NCBI GenBank assembly: GCA_028583405.1
Contig: CM053246.1
Location: forward strand, 6,727,620 to 6,791,619
Direction of reading: 5' to 3'
Source of the DNA: Pogonophryne albipinna
Taxonomy: Eukaryota > Chordata > Actinopteri > Perciformes > Artedidraconidae
DNA: 64,000 nucleotides
Translations under genes and position numbers: made by a program
Shown: one piece after another, positions 12,420 through 24,258 of the stretch
How positions within the stretch are numbered: position 1 is the first letter of the stretch
Layout: every line of letters begins with the position of its first letter
Notes under the pieces: generated by a model
Seen by the model: the letters and a program-made list of their open reading frames with translations, nothing else
What the model was told of the DNA's origin: nothing
The model's database searches: none

Positions 12420-14581
12420 CAGGGACGTGCACAGGTACGGGCTAATGTTGCCCGGGCAACGGCCCTTTTTAACCTTTTGGCTGGCCTGCCCCTCTGGAGA
12501 GAGCGATTGTCTTTTTTTTCTGTTGTGGCCGAAGAAACATGATAATCCCACAATTAGTATTGTAGAGTCATCTGCCCCCAGTCACGTGACTTTGTTTACA
12601 ATCTGACAGCTGAAAAGCAAAGGAAAGTCCTCAGAGTCCGGTCCAGCCTCATATGGCTATGGTGATCATACCAAATGCCTGCCTGGCTTTGGTGGCAAAT
12701 CCCCGGGTCAATCTGTCCCCGGAAATGTCCCCGTTTTTAAATATGCTTAAATTGATTTTGAGTTTTCTCATGACAGTTAGAGTATAGGGGACAAACCAGG
12801 GGACTTTACTTCCTCTTGACACCGTCGGTTATTTACAAAAAAAACACCTAAATATACTTGCTATTGTGCTTCTGTCTTTCTGTGTCTTCTCATCTGCTCC
12901 GCAAACTCCCTCACCCTCTCTCTCTTTTCTTGATCGCCCTCTCTCACATAGGCCTACGGGAGAACACTTCACTGCCCCGCTTCATTGTAGGATTTCTGCC
13001 ATGTCTCTACTTTAGTTTGAGCATCTCTGTTATTAAGTTATGGAATACTAAATAAATAAGTAATTTGATACCTTACCGTTACTGCGCTCATAAAGAATGA
13101 TAAGAATAAGAATAATGTGTATTGAACTGGTTTAAGGCGAGACACCCCAGGTGAATAGGGTAATTTTTTTAACTTAAAGGTATCAGCTAGAAATTTCTCC
13201 AGTTAATTACTTACAATAAGGCAATTGTTTTTTGTATTACAAGTTTTCTGAAATAGCATGTTTAAATATGCAAATTACCCATTATCTCATTAAATATGCA
13301 CATATTTTAACACATTTCAGGAATCGAAATCTGAACTTTGGATAAAGCCAGGTTCAAAATTATTGTTTCATTTTGTAGTCATATTAGTATCTAAGGCTTT
13401 TACAGAAGGGATATTGGATATCTCTTTTTATCACTCCATAAATCAGAAAATACTGTCAACAGCCCTAAAATATCAATTTTCGCCATGTTTTTAGGTATAC
13501 AATGTTGTATAATTCAGGCTATGAATGATATATGAACAAACCCTTCTGTAAAAGCCTTCATAATATTGATAGGAATATAACTGGAAGGTTTGGTGTATCT
13601 ACGTGCTACTGAAGTTGAAATTTCGAACTCAGAGTAGGAGAAAAAACTCATTTTGAGAAAACGACCTTTAAAGATTGCAGTGAGGCGCTAGCTAAACCCT
13701 CCTGTTCTTTGGATGATAGCTTGCGCATCGACGCACTCCGTGAGGGTATTTCATTGTTCGGGACATTTGTTTTTTGTATAACCTTGCTTCGTGCAAGTGA
13801 CAATTGTTGTTTTCTTCTCTGTGAACGTTTTTTTCGCCGTTCTTTTGCTATTTTGAGATTTCAATTTCTAGCGGAAAGCTAACCAGGAAGTGTTTTAGCA
13901 CACCACGTGACGCATCTGAACGAATCACGTTGTCAGAAATTGACACCAGCCAATGAGATTTCGTTTCTTGGTTTAAGACCCCTTTGTGCTTTCACGATTG
14001 GTTGCTGATACAAAGGAAATGACCATATTTGGATCCGATGAGATTGTGCAGGAGAGACACAGCTTTCCAACGATATCTCTGATGACATGGTGCACACAGC
14101 GGTCGCGGTACTTTATGTTACGTTAGAATGCTAACTTTTGGTGAATTTAGGAGAAATCTACAGACACAAATAGACAAACTATAGTAAAATAAACACTTAA
14201 ATGTGTATTTTGTACGTTTTCCTTCCAAAAGCCTGAAAGAAAACATGTTATAGAATCAAAATAGCACAAAATCTCAAAATTGACCAGTACTTGAAAAACG
14301 GTGTTTTTGCCTGCCGTGTCTCGCCTTAATCAATTAGTGAGTTTATTTAAGGCACATCAGTTACAACGGTCAAACTACATTAAAACAGAATTGTCCGCAT
14401 TTTGTCTTTAATAGTTACTAACATTAGATATGTCAATGAGGTATGGACTGCAAAACAAAAAATGTCCCTGGTTTTCATTTTTCTTTTTTTATAAAAAGTT
14501 CTTACGTTTTCGGCGGGGTGGGGGGAGGCCCTTTTTCTAGTTTAGAGCAATAGCCCCTCCAAATGTCTGTGCACGTCCCTG
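12420..14581. mobile_element. hAT element (non-autonomous), perfect 15-bp TIR and 8-bp TSD
   Basis: The termini CAGGGACGTGCACAG (12420-12434) and CTGTGCACGTCCCTG (14567-14581) are perfectly inverted. The flanks CTGAAGAT at 12412-12419 and 14582-14589 are identical 8-mers. Length 2162 bp, of which 1190 bp is a later TTAA-type insertion. No transposase segment recognised. Confidence 0.93.
13136..14325. mobile_element. TTAA-flanked element nested in the hAT (Kolobok/piggyBac-like MITE)
   Basis: Ends GGCGAGACAC (13136) and GTGTCTCGCC (to 14325) are inverted 10-mers. TTAA lies on both sides (13132-13135, 14326-14329). TTAA duplications are used by piggyBac and Kolobok superfamilies; which applies cannot be decided without a transposase. 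It entered the hAT after the hAT had inserted. Confidence 0.82.
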
Positions 14582-14954
14582 CTGAAGATAATGATGTCAT
14601 TGGAAAGTGTGAAGTCAACTGAATCTAAATATTTCTAGATTTGACTAGATTTGAATCTCACAAAACCTTAATGCATTGAAATATACAAACGAGGATCAAA
14701 TTGGGAAATTAGTTGTTCTAATATACTGCACCATAATGCTTCCCACATCATTATGATCTTTTTCCATGTGGTATTATTGCTCTCTATCAGTGCGCTGATG
14801 ATGACGGCAATAATAGGAGCAGTTAGAAAGCTAACTCCACCATGCAACAGAGGCCCAGAGCTCTCATACACACAGTCATTCCCTAGTATCAATCAAAAAG
14901 CTGTACTGCAATAAAATATTGCCATGTCGTAAATTATTAGAGTATTTGCTTAGA

Positions 14955-15132
14955 CCTGCCACCGCTGTGGCTAAGGGGTCAAATTGTTGTCTACCAATCA
15001 GCTGGTCAGTGGTGTGATCCCCAGACCCTGCAAATCATAATCATGATGACATTGGAAGTGTAAGGCATGTCTATGGTGTTAAAGTTTTTGTAAGTAGCTT
15101 TTTGTAAAAACATCAGCTAAATTGAATGTAAT
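14955..15132 (-). mobile_element. tRNA-like SINE, reverse orientation to 36461-36648
   Basis: TGTGGCTAAGGGGTC and GGTCAGTGGTGTGATCC resemble tRNA A- and B-box regions on the + strand, and the tail GTAGCTTTTTGTAAAAACATCAGCTAAAT matches the core-tail of common fish SINEs. It is degenerate and not a functional tRNA. Confidence 0.6.
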
Positions 15133-15440
15133 CGGAAATTCTCTGAAATGAATGCCAAAAGGCAGAGTAATATATTAACAACTGAATGTATAGAGATTTA
15201 TAACCAACTTGTAATTTATCATGTCTGCCTCCAAGGTGCATTACTTCAGTCATAGCATGCAAAACTTGGTATATTTTGTGGAATGAAAAATTACCAAACA
15301 CACAAACTAAGGTTTCGACAGCACTGTAACTCATGTATCACATTGACACCAATATAAGAACACTTCCTAACAACACTCCAGCCTGCTCTTCTTCTCTCGC
15401 TCCTGAACTAAGCCCTGCTCCCTCTTGCTCTCCTACTCAG

Positions 15441-15536
15441 TTGATGTTTCAGCCAGCCAATCAGGCCTCTCGGCTGCTAACGCTAGGAAACGCTTCACCT
15501 TGCAGGGACTTTCCAACAGGAGGTCTCTTCAAGCAG
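15441..15536 (+). CDS. mcf2l2: mcf2l2 symmetric cassette exon 1 (96 bp)
   Basis: A strong pyrimidine-rich acceptor ends in CTCCTACTCAG at 15440; donor GTAACA starts at 15537. Phase 1 to 1. Encodes VDVSASQSGLSAANARK and RFTLQGLSNRRSLQA. The RxFTLQG motif is typical of a basic linker segment in DBL-family tails. The length is a multiple of three and the phase symmetric, so skipping leaves the frame intact. No transcript evidence is available here. Confidence 0.75.
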
Positions 15537-15640
15537 GTAACAGCGCAATGTGAGACTTTGAGTGCTCACTTATGCTACCTTCATCATGACCATGAGCATC
15601 ACCATCATCACCACCACTGGGATATATGTCAACACAATTA

Positions 15641-16106
15641 GAGTGGTGCAGGAATGAGTCCTAAAACTGGAAATGAGTTAGCAATTTATCGCTTCCGCTT
15701 CTCAAAGTCAACGTTTTTTCTGATGTTAAAACAAGTATAAGAGATTTTCAGGTTTTGTTCTGCGATATAAAACACGTTAGTAAATACCCACTCATGAATG
15801 TGCGAAGTTTCTAATTTGTCATAAAAACGGAGGTTTGCTAACAAGTGACTAAACAAGGCTACTAAACGTCAGCATGCCAAATATTAGCCGCCTTTAGCTT
15901 AGCGGTGGTGATGCGCAGCCATGTGAACGTGATGTTTTTCGTTCATAGGTTGCGTTAGCATTTTTATTCTGGGGATTACATTTACGCTTCAATAATATTC
16001 AAAGTGGTGTCTTCATTGCTTTTGTCAAGGGACCGCTTGGATGCTAACTAACCCTAACCCTAATCTAAACCCGGGTATACAAAAATACGTCTTAACTGCA
16101 CCACTC
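15641..16106. mobile_element. TA-flanked MITE (GAGTGGTGCAG family), copy 1
   Basis: GAGTGGTGCAG (15641) and CTGCACCACTC (to 16106) are perfect 11-bp inverted ends with TA on both sides. Internal text GGTTTGCTAACAAGTGACTAAAC and GCCTTTAGCTTAGCGGTGG reappears inverted at about 27.1 kb and 56.35 kb. Confidence 0.8.
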
Positions 16107-16128
16107 TATAAACCGCACAGTCTTTTCT

Positions 16129-16130
<2 letters not shown>

Positions 16131-16192
<62 letters not shown>

Positions 16193-16231
16193 CCACTCAT
16201 CATCATCACCAATCATCATCATCATCATCAT
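16131..16231 (+). repeat. (CAT)n trinucleotide microsatellite
   Basis: About 30 CAT units with three interruptions. Encodes poly-His in one frame only by chance. From 16232 to 17905 no exon or repeat family was recognised. Confidence 0.95.
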
Positions 16232-17905
16232 CCAGGCTCCATTCACATAACTGCTGTGGTCTTTCTCATCTTCAAATGTCACATACATTTCTGCATGTCG
16301 CTGTTGTGTCAGCATAATGAAGGCCACATCTTCTTTTACTACACTTGCTCATATTTGATCCCTTCATGTCAGTATCCTTTGCATCTGCCCGCACTACAAC
16401 AAGGAACCTGTGATTTCCGAATGAGAGGGATGGACTGCTGTTGCAGAGACAGCAGGCGAGATAGAAAGGGAGAATCTGCCAGAGTCCCGGCAGTAGTAGT
16501 GGCGAGGCTAAATGATGTGGCGCAGCACAGCGCTAAATGTCACCCTCTAATATTGAAGCCCTCTTGACATTTGGAGGTGCATTAACATTTTTGGAGGGGG
16601 ACGGGCTAATTCCAAGTACAGCTTTCCATGTGACAGCAGTGCAGTTACTCTTCAAGTCAAACATGCCCCGATTGAGATCACAGAACCCATGAATGAAGAA
16701 AGTGAAAATGATGCATTGTAGAGATTTGTTTCAAACTATAAATGTTATTTAAATAGAAATAGATTTCCTGTTGTAGACTTTTTTATACTTTAAAAGTAGG
16801 AGAATAGGCTTGTATTGGAATCAGGCTTGCTGTATATATACTGACCTTTTATGGGAGTGATTGACTCAATAAGCCCAACATGTTGGATCAGTGCTCTGTC
16901 CTTTGACTCACAGTGACATTGCTGTTTTTTTACAGTGACACAGCATTTCAACTCAGTGGTGAAAAGCAGGTGGAGTTCAACATGCAACTTTAACCCCAGT
17001 CATTACAATTCAAGGGGGCAGACATCGATGTCAATTGATGGACAACTTCCTTAAAAATAAGTGAAAGCTAGGTTTGATCTGTCCCTCAGATTCATTCTGC
17101 CACCTCAAAACAAAGGACAGCAATGACATTTATGAATGACATTCAAAAAACTTAAAAGGAATATGTCTTAAGAATATAAAAATAAAAATATATCCAATGA
17201 AAACTTTTCAGAGTGCTTTCTTTGGTTTTATCCAGAGTAGCGCAAACATTGAGTTTGGAATATCCTTTCACTTCCATCATATTCTTAAAATTCTAGGACT
17301 GGGATGAAACATCAAAAAACAATAATTTCAATACAGAAAAAACAGGTTTTCTTTCACAACCCCCTCTAAAACACTTGCTGACTTTTCTGAAGTTTTCTAT
17401 TAAATAATATGGTCTTCTTCGATCTTCGATACAGAGTTTGCAAAGTTTCATCGTGGTAATGTCCGTAGTTTCCGTTACAATATCCAAACAAATTCCATCC
17501 ACTGAGGAAGAACGTGAGATGAGGTTAAGGGCTCATATCGAAATAGAACTTAAGTTTTATTTGTCAAAAACATGCTTACATTAGTACATCATTTTATGCA
17601 TGTCCCGCTTCTTCTTTTCATTAGCATTAAATGTTGTAGAATCTAATTTCTAAATGATTTTAAAACAATGTTAACAATACTGAAGGTGGTTGTCAGGAAG
17701 TGGGATGTTAAACTACTAACTCTTCCCTTCCTTTGTTCCCTGTTATGCTCTCATCTTTCTTTTTCTTTCATTTCAAATCTATAACACCATCTCTTTGACC
17801 ATGCTCCTCTGCTTCTTCATTTATCCTCCCTTTTCCTCCTTCTATCTTTCCTTCCTTGTCTCCTTCGGCGTCCTTTCCTCCCTCCTAACCCCTCTCCGGC
17901 TATAG

Positions 17906-18004
17906 CTCCTGCTGCTAAGGAGGCAGAGGTCACCCGTCGCTTCTCTCTCGCCTCCTCCCTAACCTCCTCTTCCTCCTCCACTTTCGCCGCACGACGCACA
18001 AAAG
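17906..18004 (+). CDS. mcf2l2: mcf2l2 symmetric cassette exon 2 (99 bp)
   Basis: A long CT-rich tract leads to acceptor CTATAG at 17905; donor GTACCT starts at 18005. Phase 1 to 1. Encodes APAAKEAEVTRRFSLASS then LTSSSSSTFAARRTK. The RRFSLASS segment is a good basophilic-kinase-type site (inference). Serine codons are CT-rich, so a low-complexity origin cannot be excluded, but frame, phase and splice sites all fit. Confidence 0.72.
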
Positions 18005-19523
18005 GTACCTGATTTATCAACCGGTCTCCCTGCCGCCATGTTTTTCTTTTTTCTATATTTGCTTGCGTTTTTGATTCATAATTACGTTTTGGTGGCTTAA
18101 TGACAAGACCCTCTTTGTTTTGTATCTCTGTCTATACAGATCAGTGTTGTCAGAATGATGAATTTAAAGGCAAACTATTGCACCTTGAAATACATTTTAA
18201 AATCTCTTGGATATAGGTTTTGAATAATTATGGTTTCTGTTGGTCATGACCAAAACACACGCTCACATTGAACCTGTAGTGAGAAAAGTGTGTGTGCATT
18301 TATAAAGAAATGTTCTTATTACCTTCACCCCATGTACTGCTCTCTTGGAATTTATGAGATGCATAGAGAAAGTCAAGCCTTTGCTGGGATTGAAAACAAC
18401 GTTAGGCTGCAAATGAGTAAACATACATTTTTTTTTCTTTTACAGCAACGGTAAGGAAATAAGAATTTTGATAAGCTGACATTTGGAACATAGGGTGACA
18501 TTCAAAGTGGCAGTAGAAGTGCAATTTACTATAGGAATATAGATGAGAAGTTCATTTCAACAGGTCAGATGCAGGGGAGGAATTAAAAGAACTGGCACAG
18601 AGCTATTAAAGTTCACTCTGTCTGCTCTCTGCATTTATTGTAATTTGTTCTCCTTCAATACAGTGACCTCTGATTTTAATTGCCGTCCAACATGTGCACT
18701 TAGAACAGGGGAAAATATGATTTAAATTAATACATGTTTGTGTCTTTAATTTACAATGCATATCTTATCTCTGTCCTAATTTCAGCCTTGTAAATAACAT
18801 TCATGACCTAATATGTTTAAAGGATACTTTTCTTTTAGAGTGAGTATAAGAAAAGCATTACACTGATAACGTAGCATTAAATTCATCAAGATAATTGGCC
18901 TCGAACACGAAAATATGGACAGAAAGGAAAGAATAATGAATGTTTTTTACCTCAACAAAATCAAATCGGTTTCAGCTTCAAACGAGAAGGAAAATAGTTC
19001 ATAGTTCATATTTATGCTTTCATTTTTGGTCAATTGGAGTCACAACCTACAGTATATTATATTTCACCGGAATTCTCAGAAATGATGCAGCATACGATTT
19101 CTTTATCTGTCTTAATAAGTAATACAACTAATGAGAATAGGGATGCTTACAGTTGTAACAATCTGTGTCTTCCAAAGCTTGTGATGGTCACTTCGTAAGA
19201 CATAGAGGTAAACAGTCAAACTGCAAAGATCTTATAAAACCACTGATACAGCTGGAAACTGAACTGTGTACCAGATGGCAGTGATCACATGAGAATTCAG
19301 ACTCTTTACTATGAATAAAATCATAGCAAACCTTTTATGAAACTTACACTCTGAACGATAAAAAGTGTTTACTCTAACAGATGGAAGCTCATTGTTACAC
19401 ATTTCATATCTAAATGTGTTTTACAATAATTGTCCAAATGGGGTTTTGGAGCAATGCTGTGTGTCTGCCTTCTTTTTTACCATCTAATAAAGCTTCTTGT
19501 TGCATGTTATCTTCCCTGGACAG
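18005..19523. other. mcf2l2 intron, nothing recognised
   Basis: AT-rich. No repeat family, hairpin or further in-phase exon was identified. Confidence 0.5.
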
Positions 19524-19595
19524 GTCCCCTGTCTGCTAGCATAAAGAGCAAAAGACATGAGATAAAGAGTGATCCCACTCCATTTGGTTATGAAG
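19524..19595 (+). CDS. mcf2l2: mcf2l2 symmetric cassette exon 3 (72 bp)
   Basis: Acceptor CTTCCCTGGACAG ends at 19523; donor GTACTT starts at 19596. Phase 1 to 1. Encodes GPLSASIKSKRHEIKSDPTP and FGYE. SKRHEIKSDPTPFG reads like a conserved motif in DBL-family C-termini, so this is the best supported of the four symmetric exons. Confidence 0.83.
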
Positions 19596-20029
19596 GTACT
19601 TGAACATGCAAAGATATATTTCTGTACAGGCACTGAGCATGCTGGGCCTTTTAGCGTTTTCTTTGGTTTACAAGGTACAATGTATTTGTGAGATTTTTAT
19701 TTTATTTTGATGTGTGTAGTGTGTGTGCACGTATTTATGTGATTGTTCAATTCCATTTCTTGCCTGCTGTGTTGACTTGCGTTGTGATTCGTGCCGTGTC
19801 GTTTCCAAATGCATGAGCATCAAAGAAAGATAAGATCAAATGTGTTGGTGTAGTGTTGGTGTGGTGAGGGGTTTGGTGTTTTTTAGGTGTATTGACTTAT
19901 TGGTAGATTTCTGCATGAGTATGAGTCCCACTACTTTATCGGTAGCCTCACGTTTTGATTTTTGTTTGACGATGTTGAGTGGCAATCATGACGTAAAGGA
20001 TTGGTATAAAGCGTTTGGCTTCCCTCCAG

Positions 20030-20140
20030 ATACTTTGCGTGGTGCTATGGCTGCAGTCAGGAAGCGTCAGAGCCTTATTAGCAGCACTGCTACTGCTGCT
20101 TGCGCCACTTCAACTGTCCCTAGATCCACATCCCAACCAG
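20030..20140 (+). CDS. mcf2l2: mcf2l2 symmetric cassette exon 4 (111 bp)
   Basis: Acceptor GGCTTCCCTCCAG ends at 20029; donor GTAACT starts at 20141. Phase 1 to 1. Encodes DTLRGAMAAVRKRQSLISS followed by a Thr/Ala/Ser-rich stretch ending STSQP. The RKRQSL motif is basic. The acceptor lacks a long pyrimidine tract, which fits a weak, regulated exon. Confidence 0.7.
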
Positions 20141-20463
20141 GTAACTGCAGAGAAACAATGTCTCCTACGGTCAATTGTCTTGTCGGTTTTGATAAGTTGA
20201 GAAGAACGTTGTGTTTGGCTTTGGTTAATAATTTGGTTTTGAGCAGTCTTTTTTAGATCAGTGTGTCCTTCTGATGTGTTTGTTTAACTTCTTTCTACAG
20301 CATGTTAGCCTCGTACTGATCTTAAAGAAATAGATCTCGAAAAATCTTGCTCGAATGCAACCTCTAGGTCTATCTTAGCCATGTAATCATCAACTGACTC
20401 CAAACAGGTTGTGCTAATAGTCTGTCAGTAACATCCAGAGTTACCTATATTACTGTTACAAAC

Positions 20464-20484
20464 CTAACCCTAACCCTAGGGTTA
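20464..20484 (-). repeat. Telomere-like CCCTAA tract
   Basis: Tandem CTAACC units followed by one inverted unit. The remainder of this intron (20141-21258) holds nothing else recognised. Confidence 0.7.
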
Positions 20485-21258
20485 CGTCCAGGCAGCTAAT
20501 GCATGTCTGAACGGTTGAAGAGAGGTTGTGGTCACCATGTTCAGAACAATGCGTTGACTTTTGTCTTCTTTGACAAATTCAAACACTATGAACCAAAAGT
20601 GATTGGTGATTATTTACTATCAAACTGTTTTCAGGCGTTGTGCAATAAGCTTTGACTGAAAGTGTAGAAGACTTTACCCAATCAGTGAACCAGAGAAGGC
20701 AAACAGCCTCCACCCAACAGCTTGGCCACTTTATATACTGTAACTGCTAAACTTTGAAATCCAACATCAATTCTAAATGTAACCATTGCTTTCACTAATA
20801 AAAGTTGCCTTGAATTTGTTGTCATAATTAGCTTTTCTGGTAAATGCCTCAAACCTTCTGCTTCTGAAGATTTACAAAATATGTGCAGTACTTCGCCAAT
20901 TCTTGCACAGCTTTATATATTATCTCCTGTTGCCAGCACATTTTAACCCAACAAGGGTATCATGGATCGTTCATTTGGACTTCCTGGAAAATTGGGATTC
21001 ATCGTATGTTGTTTGGCTATGCCACGGTCATGTCTTTTGAATCAGTATTGCAGTCATTTTGTGTGCAAGAAGCTTGGTTAGAGGTTTAGTTATTGCGATA
21101 AGATGCATCAAGCTTTCATGATGATGCAAGACCACCTAAATGCACATCAACATTGCTATAATGTCAATGGAGCTACGTCACCTTCCAAATGGAATAGTGA
21201 TATCCCTCTTGTTTCTGAGTAAATTTTGTGGCTAATAATTTGCATTGATTCTCCGCAG

Positions 21259-21368
21259 GTTGGGCCCAGCGGCGTCACCCTTCCATGGACACAGACGACT
21301 TTGAGACGATCCCCTCCAGTGCTGAGGAATCCTCCAACTCTTCAGAAGAAGAAGGCAACAATAAAAAT
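21259..21368 (+). CDS. mcf2l2: mcf2l2 exon: acidic linker before SH3
   Basis: Acceptor GATTCTCCGCAG ends at 21258; donor GTAGGT starts at 21369. Phase 1 in, 0 out. Encodes GWAQRRHPSMDTDDFETIPS then SAEESSNSSEEEGNNKN. The order GW, then SSAEE...NSS-E-EEG before the SH3 corresponds to the MCF2L-type pre-SH3 segment. This exon restores phase 0 after the series of symmetric phase-1 exons. Confidence 0.86.
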
Positions 21369-22400
21369 GTAGGTTACTCTCAAAATTGTAAAACCTGTCA
21401 AACATTGGTCCGAAAGGAAAATGTAGCTCCACCCTACCTATTCCAGTTATTCTAGGTCTCGTCAGCTTTCGCCTAAAAATTTTACATTCTACGATCAACG
21501 CCCAATGACAGCTCCCCACTTATCCTGAGTTTCCTCTCTACTCATATTCCACTTTCTCCCATTTTCTACAAAATCCCCTCATGATCCCCCTGACAGAGGG
21601 TCCCACCTTTGCTTAATTTTTATTTATTTTTTTCATGAATACGTGACTCGTTATGGGCAGGCACTGATGACTTGACATTTAAGAAACGAGGGAGGGGAGG
21701 GGAGGAATGGACGGTTTATAGCTTCACAGGTCTGCTGGGTATCACATTCATTATAATATGTGGAATGGACAGTAGAAAGACACAAACTGGGAATGGCCCA
21801 CACTTTGGCACACTTCTTCAAATACATGTACATTTTACATTAAGTATCATGCAAAATAGGGCATATGTTAATCCTGTCTGTATTATTATTTTTCCACATC
21901 ATATCTTTCAACAGCTATATTATAAACTATTCATTAATTAAGCATTGAAAAGTATTAATACACATTAGTCAGGGAGATCCATACAGATTGTCTACATATG
22001 GAGTCACAGAGTCTGTTTTGCTTGTTTAAGTTCAAACATATAGAAGACTATTTGAAATCATAGAGTGGTGTGTCTTTTTCCAATAAATGATATACAGCAA
22101 AGTTAATTAGGTTTCACTTTTTTTAATATTAATTATCTTCAGCTCAAAGCCTATTTTTTTTTTGTAGAAACTTTATTTTCCTTTTTCTTAAACAACACAT
22201 ACAGTTTCAGTGACAATTTTTTTTTGTAGGTTGTCAATTTTTTGTTAAGGTCGAGATACATGTTAGTCATGGTTGACTATAGAAAATCTGTGTTCTTATT
22301 CAGTTTTTTTTTTAAATGTAAAAAACATAAAAAATCAGTTCAGGAAGAGTAGGCAGTTTCAAACTTTTCATGTACGTTAAAAATGGCTGCCATGTCCTAA

Positions 22401-22903
22401 GCTTCAACGCTTCTTCCCATTCACTTTGAATGGGGTGACGTCACGCTTTGCCGAACTGCATTGTGGTTCCGTTGCTTGCGTTGCTTGCATTGCTTACTTC
22501 AAAAGTTGAGAAAAGTTCAACTTTTGAAGCTTCGACGGAAGTGTCAGCCAATCAAATCATATGCCAGTACAAGCTCTAGCCAATCAAACTGCCGTTTGCC
22601 GTGTAACGCAGCGTCCACACGGCAGCGTGCGTTGAAGCTTGCCAGCGGGCGTGTCTGAAACTCGACCAACAACCAATCACATGAATCTCCCGCCCCGGAC
22701 ACACAAGCATGCGGTTTGATTGGCTAGAGCTTGTACTGGCATATGATTTGATTGGCCGACGCTTCCGTTGAAGCTTCAAAAGTTTAACTTTTCTCAACTT
22801 TTGAAGCGAGCAACGCGGGCAAAGCGAAGCGATGGAACCACAATGCAGTTCGGCAAAGCGTGACGTCACCCCATTCAAAGTGAATGGGAAGAAGCGTTGA
22901 AGC
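22401..22903. repeat. Fold-back MITE, arms of about 195 bp
   Basis: 22401-22595 and 22709-22903 are near-perfect reverse complements (GCTTCAACGCTTCTTCCCAT with its partner, GTGACGTCACGCTTTGCC, and so on). The centre contains GTCCACACGGCAGCGTGCG, which also appears inverted just beyond the right arm as CGCCGCCGTGTGGAC. Non-coding; open frames in it are palindrome shadows. Confidence 0.85.
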
Positions 22904-23016
22904 TTCAACGCACGCCGCCGTGTGGACGGGCCGTAAGGGTTAAATGAAACCAAGCATTTTCACCAAATGGAACCAGGTCCAAAATGGAAGTGACTGGGGT
23001 TGTTTTATTTGTGCAG

Positions 23017-23132
23017 GGAGACAGCAGTCGTTACCGGGTGCAGCTGACCTACCAGTCCCGTGATGCACAAGATATCTCTCTGGGGACGGGGGACCTGGTC
23101 CAGTTTCTGGAGGAGGCGGAGAGCGGACACTG
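23017..23132 (+). CDS. mcf2l2: mcf2l2 exon: SH3 domain, first part
   Basis: Acceptor TTTGTGCAG ends at 23016; donor GTGAGT starts at 23133. Phase 0 in, 2 out. Encodes GDSSRYRVQLTYQSRDAQ, then DISLGTGDLVQFLEEAESG and HW. This has the SH3 pattern: an A/TYxSxDxx-like RT loop, ISLGTGDLVQFL for the hydrophobic strand, and the W that begins the ligand-binding WL/WV motif. It is rated highly because of strong splice sites and a clear domain pattern. Confidence 0.92.
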
Positions 23133-23819
23133 GTGAGTTTTAGTCACCTCTTATTGGAAATGTGGGATGTCAGTGAGCTTTTTCATGCCAACTCATTGTT
23201 TCCCTGCTTGGTTGCAGTTCTACTCCACTTAACATTATACATAAAAACCTTTGGCATAGTGGGCCCTATCTTTCATTTCAAACACGTTTTGTTACTAAAT
23301 TCAGGTCCAGGAACACACATTTACCAGTCTAATGCCAGTTCAACAAAAGCAGCATTTCTTTCTTTTAGTTCTCCTAAGGAATTTATATGTTTGGCTCAAC
23401 ATTCTTTGAAGAAGATTACTAATGTTGAAGCAAATATTCCATGGCAGGAAAAGGACCATGCAGTTATTAACTTGTGTACTTAGTTTTTTGATGTTGAAAA
23501 TAGGCTTGTCAATACCTGCATGCTTGAATGTGGAATACGTTGGAGGCAGAGTTAATTTGTGAGCAGCAGGCAGTGTTAAGGTGATATTACACCTCTCTCT
23601 CTCTCGCTCGCTCACGCACGCACACAAAATGGCTTGTGCCACACACACACAGAGCTTGAATGAAATACAGTGACCCAGAAGTAGGCTACTTGTACTGTAC
23701 TGTAGCATATTATTTCGAATCAATCCTTTTTCAAATTATGAATTTCACACATAAAAAAAGACATACATTTGAAAAAAGACATACATGGCGGCGCCAGGGG
23801 GGCGCCATATATCTTGCCT

Positions 23820-23960
23820 TGGATATAGAGGTAATCCATAAGTAATCAGGTTACATTTATTTTATATTTTGATTATCAGATTAGGTAACTGATTCTTTTT
23901 TACAAGTAACTAGTACTTGTAACGGAATACATTTTTTAAGTAACCCTCCCAACCCTGCAG
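23820..23960. mobile_element. Fragment of a GTAACCCTCCCAA-type MITE
   Basis: AAGTAATCAGGTTACATTT and TTTTTAAGTAACCCTCCCAA resemble the ends seen around 31.56 and 34.6 kb in inverted order. Truncated; no target duplication found. Confidence 0.5.
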
Positions 23961-24188
23961 TCACATGCCTCTACTACAAACACCTATTAAATCAGCACAC
24001 TATGAACATGTACTTGTCTGACTTTTGATCCATCACTTCATTCCTATTTGGGGTATTCAACAAAGAAAGATTGCTTTGGTTCAACATAAAAAGCAGAGTC
24101 AAGTCTAATAAATAAATAAACTGGTTCCTGTACATTTCAGAGCTACTGTATCCACTTTCCCTCTGCTGCATTGTGTCTCATGTTCTAG

Positions 24189-24258
24189 GTTAGTGAAGAA
24201 CCTTTTTAACAGAGGAGACAGGACTGGTTCCTTCCAATATACTGCAAACAGCATCTGA
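24189..24258 (+). CDS. mcf2l2: mcf2l2 terminal coding exon: end of SH3
   Basis: Acceptor CTCATGTTCTAG ends at 24188. Enters in phase 2 and completes the tryptophan codon. Reads LVKNLFNRGDRTGSFQYTA plus NSI and a TGA stop (24256-24258). WLVKN...G-FQYTANSI is the standard SH3 C-terminal half, with a variant of the usual P-Y(V/I) end. A polyadenylation hexamer AATAAA at 24677-24682 fits a short 3'UTR for this form. Confidence 0.9.

Noticed and set aside
16041..16250. Poly-histidine open frame
   Set aside because: Comes from the CAT trinucleotide repeat; no homologous context.
18433..18455. Micro-exon after TTTTCTTTTACAG (CAACG, then GTAAGG)
   Set aside because: Only five bases; it would break the phase-1 series, and no family sequence supports it.
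22461..22953. Open frames of 65 and 125 codons
   Set aside because: Both lie in the arms of a fold-back and mirror each other's sequence.
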